A DNA stretch of 64,000 nt from Sepiola atlantica (lineage: Eukaryota > Mollusca > Cephalopoda > Sepiida > Sepiolidae): NCBI GenBank assembly GCA_963556195.1, contig OY744531.1, positions 52,270,700-52,334,699 of the forward strand. Reading direction: 5' to 3'. Shown here in pieces: positions 58,648 through 64,000 of this stretch. Positions within the stretch are counted from its first letter, which is position 1; every line of letters begins with the position of its first letter. A program made the translations under genes and the position numbers. A model generated the notes under the pieces. The model made no database searches. It had not been told where the DNA came from and saw nothing but the letters and a program-made list of their open reading frames with translations.

Positions 58648-58839
58648 TATTAATAATAAATATACCAATATTACCTGCATAGTATACGTTTTATCCTTCC
58701 GGAATCATCAGTGTGAAAATGACTATTCACGCCAGTATCACAGTTCAAACCCGGAAACAGGATAATATTTAACTCTAAACCCGAGAGTGCTAAGCATTAG
58801 AGCTAAGGTGAATGGCTACAGGCGATATGAGAAATAAAT

Positions 58840-58886
<47 letters not shown>

Positions 58887-58990
58887 TAAAGAAAACGGAC
58901 AACTATAGTCGGCCGTCATGACAGTGTTCGACAGGGAGGAAGATGCATTATAGCTTTAGAGGGTTTCTTTTATTTTCTCATAAAAGCGCC
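58645..58990 (-). repeat. SINE family D copy split by (TA)n
   Basis: CTTCCGGAATCATCAGTGTG, GTTCAAACCCGGAAACAGG, then GCATTAGAGCTAAGGTGAAT and GGCTACAGGCGATATGAGAA match 18.0-18.5 kb. A TA run at 58844-58884 interrupts the unit. The body ACTATAGTCGGCCGTCATGA, CATTATAGCTTTAGAGGG and AAAGCGCCCAGCTAAAG then resumes. Confidence 0.75.
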
Positions 58991-58999
58991 CAGCTAAAG

Positions 59000-59002
<3 letters not shown>

Positions 59003-59066
<64 letters not shown>
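59003..59066. repeat. (TA)n microsatellite
   Basis: A TA run at the end of the family D body. Confidence 0.97.
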
Positions 59067-59069
<3 letters not shown>

Positions 59070-59453
59070 TGCTTTTTCTTATAAAGTAGAAAATTACTGA
59101 GCAGATTTTTTGATCACCCTGGCGCTATTTTTATTGAGAAATACAGTGGATATTTTTCAATTCTAATTTTATTATTTCTTAAATAATACAGAACTTTATA
59201 AGGGATATTTTTTTTTATTAATTTCTTCCTCCCCGCCTACTCGTCTACTTTTTATCATCCTACTTGTGATGTCTTCCCGCCTCCTTCTACTTATCTTATT
59301 CCTTCCACTCTTTGATTTTAACAACTACTTTTGCATTATTCTATCTTCTTATAGAATTGTCGCCATTTTTTTTTAGAAATCTCTTCGTCAATATTTTAAC
59401 AATACATGAATAGAAAAACGAATATATTATACGTTCCTTTTCAATTCAATTAA

Positions 59454-59455
<2 letters not shown>

Positions 59456-59521
<66 letters not shown>
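59456..59521. repeat. (TTA)n microsatellite
   Basis: About 21 ATT units without interruption. Confidence 0.97.
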
Positions 59522-59524
59522 CCA

Positions 59525-60375
59525 AAAGAAGCCTCAGAATGAACTTATTTGCTCTACTTACACAGCGATCTTGTTGTGACTGAAACACAATGAATGTATC
59601 TTTTTCTCACTAGCTACGTTGTTTCCTGAAGCAAAACAGTCTATCACGAAGACGCAGTAGGTCAATTTTATAATCAAACCATTATAAATTCATAGATCCA
59701 ATGGTAGTAAAAAGCATGTTTGACTTCTTGTTGCCGATCTATCGATTATTGTACATATTTCAGTCCATTGTTCTTTGCCGTTATTTATTCCTTAACAATA
59801 CACACACACGCCATACCATAGACACATACGTGCACCCACACACACTCACACACATAGAGAAAATTTGAATGTCAACCAGATATTGTCTTCGAGTGTCTAA
59901 GGTTTCTCTGTACAGAGGTTTGTCAGGACAACCTGGCATGAGGCTACTTCCTCACAAAAATAAACCGTGAGCAAATATTCAAATTAACATAGTATTCGAA
60001 GTCCAAATAAGATCTCCTCTGTACGGCCAGACCACACTAGCTTATACAAGGAATGGTGCGCTTTCTCCGATTTATGTTACCTCAAGAAACAGCACTACGC
60101 TGGATACGCCACATACTACATGTATTCTTGTCCTGGAATCCGGTATGACAAAGAGAACACCAAAAAGATACACACTAACATTGTTAACTGGCCAATTAGG
60201 GATAGGAAAATTAATGTTATTCACTTCATTACTAACTCAATGTTTGAGAGGTAAATATGAACTTTAATGAAACATTCAAATATCTCAAATATATCGCATA
60301 TAGAAGGCAAGTGTTGGCCCCAGGTAGGGGCTCCTTGATTTTTTAGAACTTACACTGAAGTAGAATGACAAAAAT
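59525..60375. other. Unassigned stretch
   Basis: No gene or repeat family is recognised, apart from a CACACA-rich spot at 59800-59855. Confidence 0.4.
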
Positions 60376-60376
60376 A

Positions 60377-60378
<2 letters not shown>

Positions 60379-60436
<58 letters not shown>
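60379..60436. repeat. (TA)n microsatellite, left of the mariner
   Basis: A TA run that continues on the other side of the mariner relic, at 60989. Confidence 0.97.
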
Positions 60437-60441
<5 letters not shown>

Positions 60442-60983
60442 GTTGAAGCAAACCCTGACACTTGGCAGAAATTAAACAAAATATCAAGAGGTGCCGAGGA
60501 GTGTGATGAAGCCCTGGATGGACAAAATCGTCGCCGGACGCCCCTACGTCTCCCAGCAGAATCCCGCTCATGCACGCAGAGTCAAGACGACCAAGGCGGG
60601 GCTGCTCAACAATGTTGCTCACTACTGATCGCTGAAAATGTGGTCGCTCCCTTACTCAACCGAAATCCCCTTTACTATTTCTTCTGAAGCGTGATCACGG
60701 TCAAGACTAACAAGTACGCCTACAATACGGCCGACTCTCTAAATACTGCGATCGTGGAGACGTTCGTCGCGATAGACAAGGACATGGTCGGCAAAGTGTG
60801 TGACTCGTAAACGCATGTTTTAAAACTGTCATCCCCGCCGCCGGCGGTTACATTGAACAATAATGTAGTATGTAACTCTAACTGTTGCTAAATAAACTCT
60901 CGGGTCTCTTCATATACAACTATTGTTTTTTCATTTCCTGTTTCGTTTTCTTTTTGTCAAGCGCCGGACTTTTCTGCAACACC

Positions 60984-60988
<5 letters not shown>
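60437..60988 (+). mobile_element. Mariner relic, internally deleted, in a TA tract
   Basis: Ends are inverted: AGGGTGTTGAAGCAAACC on the left and the complement of CAGGGTGTTGCAGAAAAGTC on the right. Plus-strand frames give KPWMDKIVAGRPYVSQQN, then PAHARRVKTT, LLNNVAHY, a stop, a frameshift, NRNPLYYFF, TNKYAYNTADSLNTAI and CDS. These correspond to the mariner blocks PYVFQQDSAP and SPDLNPLDYF. Both catalytic Asp positions are changed (QQN for QQD; NRNPLYY for PDLNPLDY). The N-terminal DNA-binding half is absent, making it a dead 552-bp copy. Minus-strand frames at 60285-60622 are shadows. Confidence 0.85.
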
Positions 60989-61057
<69 letters not shown>

Positions 61058-61073
61058 AATATATATATATATA
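60989..61073. repeat. (TA)n microsatellite, right of the mariner
   Basis: TA units to 61054, then AATAAATATATAT. With the left run this is one tract split by the insertion, fitting the TA target of mariner transposons. Confidence 0.95.
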
Positions 61074-61149
61074 ATACGCTATGAAAATTTCATATTCATA
61101 CGTACGTTATCACCATCCACTTATTTTTTAAAAGATCGCACTGTTGCCG

Positions 61150-61275
61150 AAGATGCAATAACAAATGTATTATTTTAAATTTCATCTGATTGTTGCGTCA
61201 AAAGTGAAACTCGAACTAGTATACACTTTCTTGGTCTTCGGTCTAGGATCAAAGTGTAGTATCTGATGGTACATT
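61150..61275 (-). repeat. tRNA-derived SINE relic
   Basis: The minus strand has TTTGATCCTAGACCGAAGAC (weak A-box region) and CTAGTTCGAGTTTCAC (B box). CACTTTCTTGGTCTTCGGTC (plus) is echoed by CACTTTCTTGGCCTTTTGAC at 49201-49220. Confidence 0.4.
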
Positions 61276-61899
61276 AACGTCACTGTCGTTTATAGAATGG
61301 AAATATGTCACACATTCGTACAAGAGTTTTGGAGATGAACTCGCATAAACAGATATATTGAGAAACTACATTAACCAAGGCACTACGATAAGTATGTTTC
61401 CGTTTAGACAAGTATAGTACAACAATATCGTTGGGTCTGTGTGCGCGCAGGATGTCCATTAAATTGAAACTATTTTAAGCAAGACAACAATATACAGTAA
61501 ATAGCGGATACATCTGTGAAATGTGCAGGTGTTCCGCTTGTTATTAATATTAGTTGTAGTATTGCGTTTTTTTTATAATAGAAAGTGTTCTATATCGGTG
61601 ATAGAGCTTACGTCGATATATAGCCAGATTGCTTTACTAACACAGTAAGTCACGCGAATGCGTGCTCAGAAATTAGTACTTAATAACGATCTTTATCGTA
61701 TCATGAATGAATGAAATTATAAACACATCATCCATTTCGTCAAAGATTCGACTATATTTCAAAGTATGGACTGCGCTTGTTACGAACCATGATCAATGTT
61801 TTGAAAAACTGCGACCTAACGCAGTATAAGGGGAAAAAAGAAAAATATCATATATTCAAAGAATTAAAGCTAGTACAAAAAGGGGAAGTGCAGTAGGTC

Positions 61900-61992
61900 A
61901 CACCTTAACACAACCACTAATGAACTACGATGTGTGTTGGATCTATGATACAGACGCTCGGTCCATTAGACTAATAAGCTGCGCATGCGCCT
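61900..61992 (-). repeat. Degenerate tRNA-Arg-like SINE head
   Basis: The minus strand from 61990 reads GCGCATGCGCAGCTTATTAG, then TCTAATGGACCGAGCGTCTG, the D-arm and A-box pattern of a tRNA-Arg-like head. The B box (GTAGTTCATTAG) is decayed. Confidence 0.45.
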
Positions 61993-62047
61993 TACATTAC
62001 TGGAAGCGGGATAATATTAACGCTTTTGGCGTACACGACAACAGTTG

Positions 62048-62053
<6 letters not shown>

Positions 62054-62116
<63 letters not shown>
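62054..62116. repeat. (TA)n microsatellite
   Basis: A TA run. The 78-residue frame starting in it continues into a Lys/Ser-rich stretch (62117-62285) without family motifs. Confidence 0.97.
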
Positions 62117-62119
<3 letters not shown>

Positions 62120-62508
62120 GGAGAATGGAAAGGAATTAGAGAAAGCAAAAGCCAAATCAAAATTCAATTCAAAAGTTCAAAGCAAGGTATATTCCGCAAA
62201 AAGGCAATTTATTCAAGTTAAATTTTCCTTAAGCCAGGCTTTTCAAAGATCAAAATCTTATCATCAGAGGAAGTCGCTGGGATAGATAAGTTGGCAATGG
62301 CCAAGATTTAAAATTTGAAAAAATAAAATAAAATAAAAGTTGTAGGGAAAGAAACGTAGGGCAAAACTGTGCCAGGGTGCAAGCAAATGTCCGATTGCCA
62401 AAAAGTCCGGTGTCGAAGAGTCCAGCGGAGAGAATAAGATGTAGATAGGTAGGTCGTTAGAGGCACGAGAAGTAATACCTTTCCTAAAAGTTCGCTTTTA
62501 GTACACCT

Positions 62509-62510
<2 letters not shown>

Positions 62511-62567
<57 letters not shown>
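62511..62567. repeat. (TA)n microsatellite
   Basis: A TA run of about 57 bases; a shorter run is at 62783-62810. Confidence 0.97.
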
Positions 62568-62571
<4 letters not shown>

Positions 62572-62782
62572 GCCAATCTGCGCATACCATCGATAGGACT
62601 ACACTTATCCTAACGTCTTTTAGTACTTGACATGCCTTTGGTGTATACCATCAAAATGAAAGGAAGAAAAAAAAAAAAACATAAGACAGTCTTGCCTGAA
62701 AAAGTTGTTCTAAAACGAAAGCTTGCAGTAATTTTTTTAAAAATTTAAATTTCACAATTGTTGATTTTCAAAATAGTTCACT

Positions 62783-62813
<31 letters not shown>

Positions 62814-62984
62814 CTTGGTTTCGTAAGGGGGAAATAAATCTAATAGAGTACTAGATTATTTTATAAGAGCATAATATTAATTAATATACTTTTAATACAA
62901 ACTAAATTCATATTGACATGGCCACTTTTGTTTCAAGTCTCCAGAGAATTTAAGCCATTTTCCATATTTTGCTTTATTGCAGCA

Positions 62985-63205
62985 ACCGTTTACACAACAG
63001 CCGTTATTGTAACAGCCGTTTTACATTTCATTTCTCGCTGGCAATGAATGTTGGTCTTCTCTTGAAATTGAGTAAAGTAAGCCTACTCAATGCCTCAGTA
63101 CATTCCGCATCCTTCCAGTTGATGCCTGGTTGATGCCCTTCACTCATCGGACTTTCTATCTACCTTGATCCTACACAACGACTTTGTGTGGTGCCGGCGA
63201 TAAAA
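62985..63205 (+). repeat. Repeat family G copy
   Basis: CATTTCTCGCTGGCAATGAA, GTTGGTCTTCTCTTGAAATT, GAGTAAAGTAAGCCTACTCA and GTACATTCCGCATCCTTCCA follow the order of the 38.23-38.35 kb unit. It ends in TGTGGTGCCGGCGATAAAAC. Confidence 0.6.
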
Positions 63206-64000
63206 CTATTTAACAATCCTTACTTAAATGTTTGGCGCAATCTGCATATCACTCTTTTGCCTATAGTTCACACAGCATTCCCGTTACTTTACGTACCGAT
63301 CTTGTACTTACATACACTCTTAAAAGATTAATGTATTCATCATACCGCTTTGTAAATCTCTTTATAAATCAATAATCTCATGTTAAGTTTAAATTAAAGA
63401 AAAAAATATCACAAATAGAAAGGTCGACCTTACAAAAATGCCATAGATTGAATCGTTTATGAATTAACAATCGGTTCTGTAGTCTAACCATATCTGACGC
63501 AGCTACACTTTCCCATATGACTGACTTGCCCACCAAGTTTCAGATAAGAAAGCCAAACAGTCTTTGTGTTATTATCATTCAATACTATGCTCAAAATGTG
63601 CCTCTCTGCCTTGGAAACATACGTGGGCGCGACTAATTTAGACAGTATCTTGAAATAACCAAATAGTTAAAAACTGGGGTGTTATAGTCCGGTGAGTGTG
63701 AGGCCTATTCAGGTTCGTACGTATAAGACGATTACCACATCATCGAACGGCAATACATCAAATACTGTTAGACATTCATGAGTGAAAATTTGTAGACAAA
63801 TCCGGCATTGACTGAAGTTGATATGTACCAAATATAATTGGGTTGTAGAAAGGTTTATGCATTTAAAAAAAATGATTACATGTGTGGCATATTTTAGGCA
63901 ACCGTTTTGGTCGGGGAGTGAACTTTGTCGGGGGTCTCTTCATACGTATATTTTTTATTGCTTTGACTCATTTCGGAGTCTGGTGTCTTGCAGTTATTAC
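63206..64000. other. Unassigned stretch to window end
   Basis: No gene, RNA or repeat is recognised. Confidence 0.4.

Noticed and set aside
60285..60622. Two minus frames of 90-96 residues
   Set aside because: Antisense shadows of the plus-strand mariner relic, extended by (TA)n.
61981..61990. Second perfect NRF-1 site GCGCATGCGC as promoter
   Set aside because: It lies in a tRNA-like SINE head, with no other promoter motif or donor site nearby.

Overview
This 64 kb window looks like intergenic or intronic DNA from a large, AT-rich, repeat-packed animal genome. The best guess is a cephalopod mollusc, octopus-like. That rests on inference: very abundant (TA)n microsatellites, tRNA-derived SINEs, a Penelope-like element with a GIY-YIG domain, CR1/Jockey-type LINE remnants and mariner/hAT relics. 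I found no intact host protein-coding gene, no intact tRNA or rRNA gene and no prokaryotic feature. Almost every long open frame is either translated microsatellite (I-Y repeats), translated polypurine/polypyrimidine tract (S/F/L-rich) or a broken transposon protein.

Layout. 0-7 kb: a dispersed repeat (family A), several (TA)n tracts, a four-unit tandem array of a SINE (3.64-4.81 kb), then a rearranged Penelope-like element (4.81-6.72 kb) whose fragments lie head to head between a 79-bp inverted repeat. 7-17 kb: a LINE C-terminal relic, decayed SINEs, purine-rich tracts and families B and C. 17.9-22.1 kb: a second SINE family in tandem (family D), a 1.1 kb foldback sequence and a 0.5 kb compound TA microsatellite. 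22.08-25.18 kb: a 3.1 kb hAT-like DNA transposon with a 17-bp terminal inverted repeat, an 8-bp target duplication and a broken, intron-containing transposase. It carries a 313-bp tandem repeat (family F).

25-43 kb: microsatellites, several small palindromes (29.24, 32.29 and 40.35 kb, plus family E at 27.25 and 31.78 kb), repeat copies of families A, C, F and G, a 298-bp tandem array with poly-T (38.99-39.93 kb) and an IS630/Tc1-mariner relic (41.2 kb). 43-46 kb: a non-autonomous hAT (43.4 kb) and the largest LINE relic (44.05-46.19 kb; endonuclease, reverse transcriptase and C-terminal domain). 47-64 kb: a family B foldback flanked by (TA)n, two long polypyrimidine tracts, one polypurine tract, a short CpG-rich segment with NRF-1, E2F and ETS-like sites followed by a splice-donor-like sequence (52.4-52.57 kb), a 5S-rRNA-derived sequence (54.6 kb), more family D SINE, and a mariner relic inserted in a (TA)n tract (60.44-60.99 kb).

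The transposon genes do not work together as a system; all are broken. The most unusual features are the density of inverted repeats at all scales (about 100 bp to 1.1 kb), the near-constant association of (TA)n tracts with ends of mobile elements, the SINE tandem arrays including one unit that lost its B box, and the lone promoter-like CpG-rich segment at 52.4 kb. Family letters A-G are labels made up here, not database names. Stretches not listed were read and show only AT-rich sequence with nothing I can identify.
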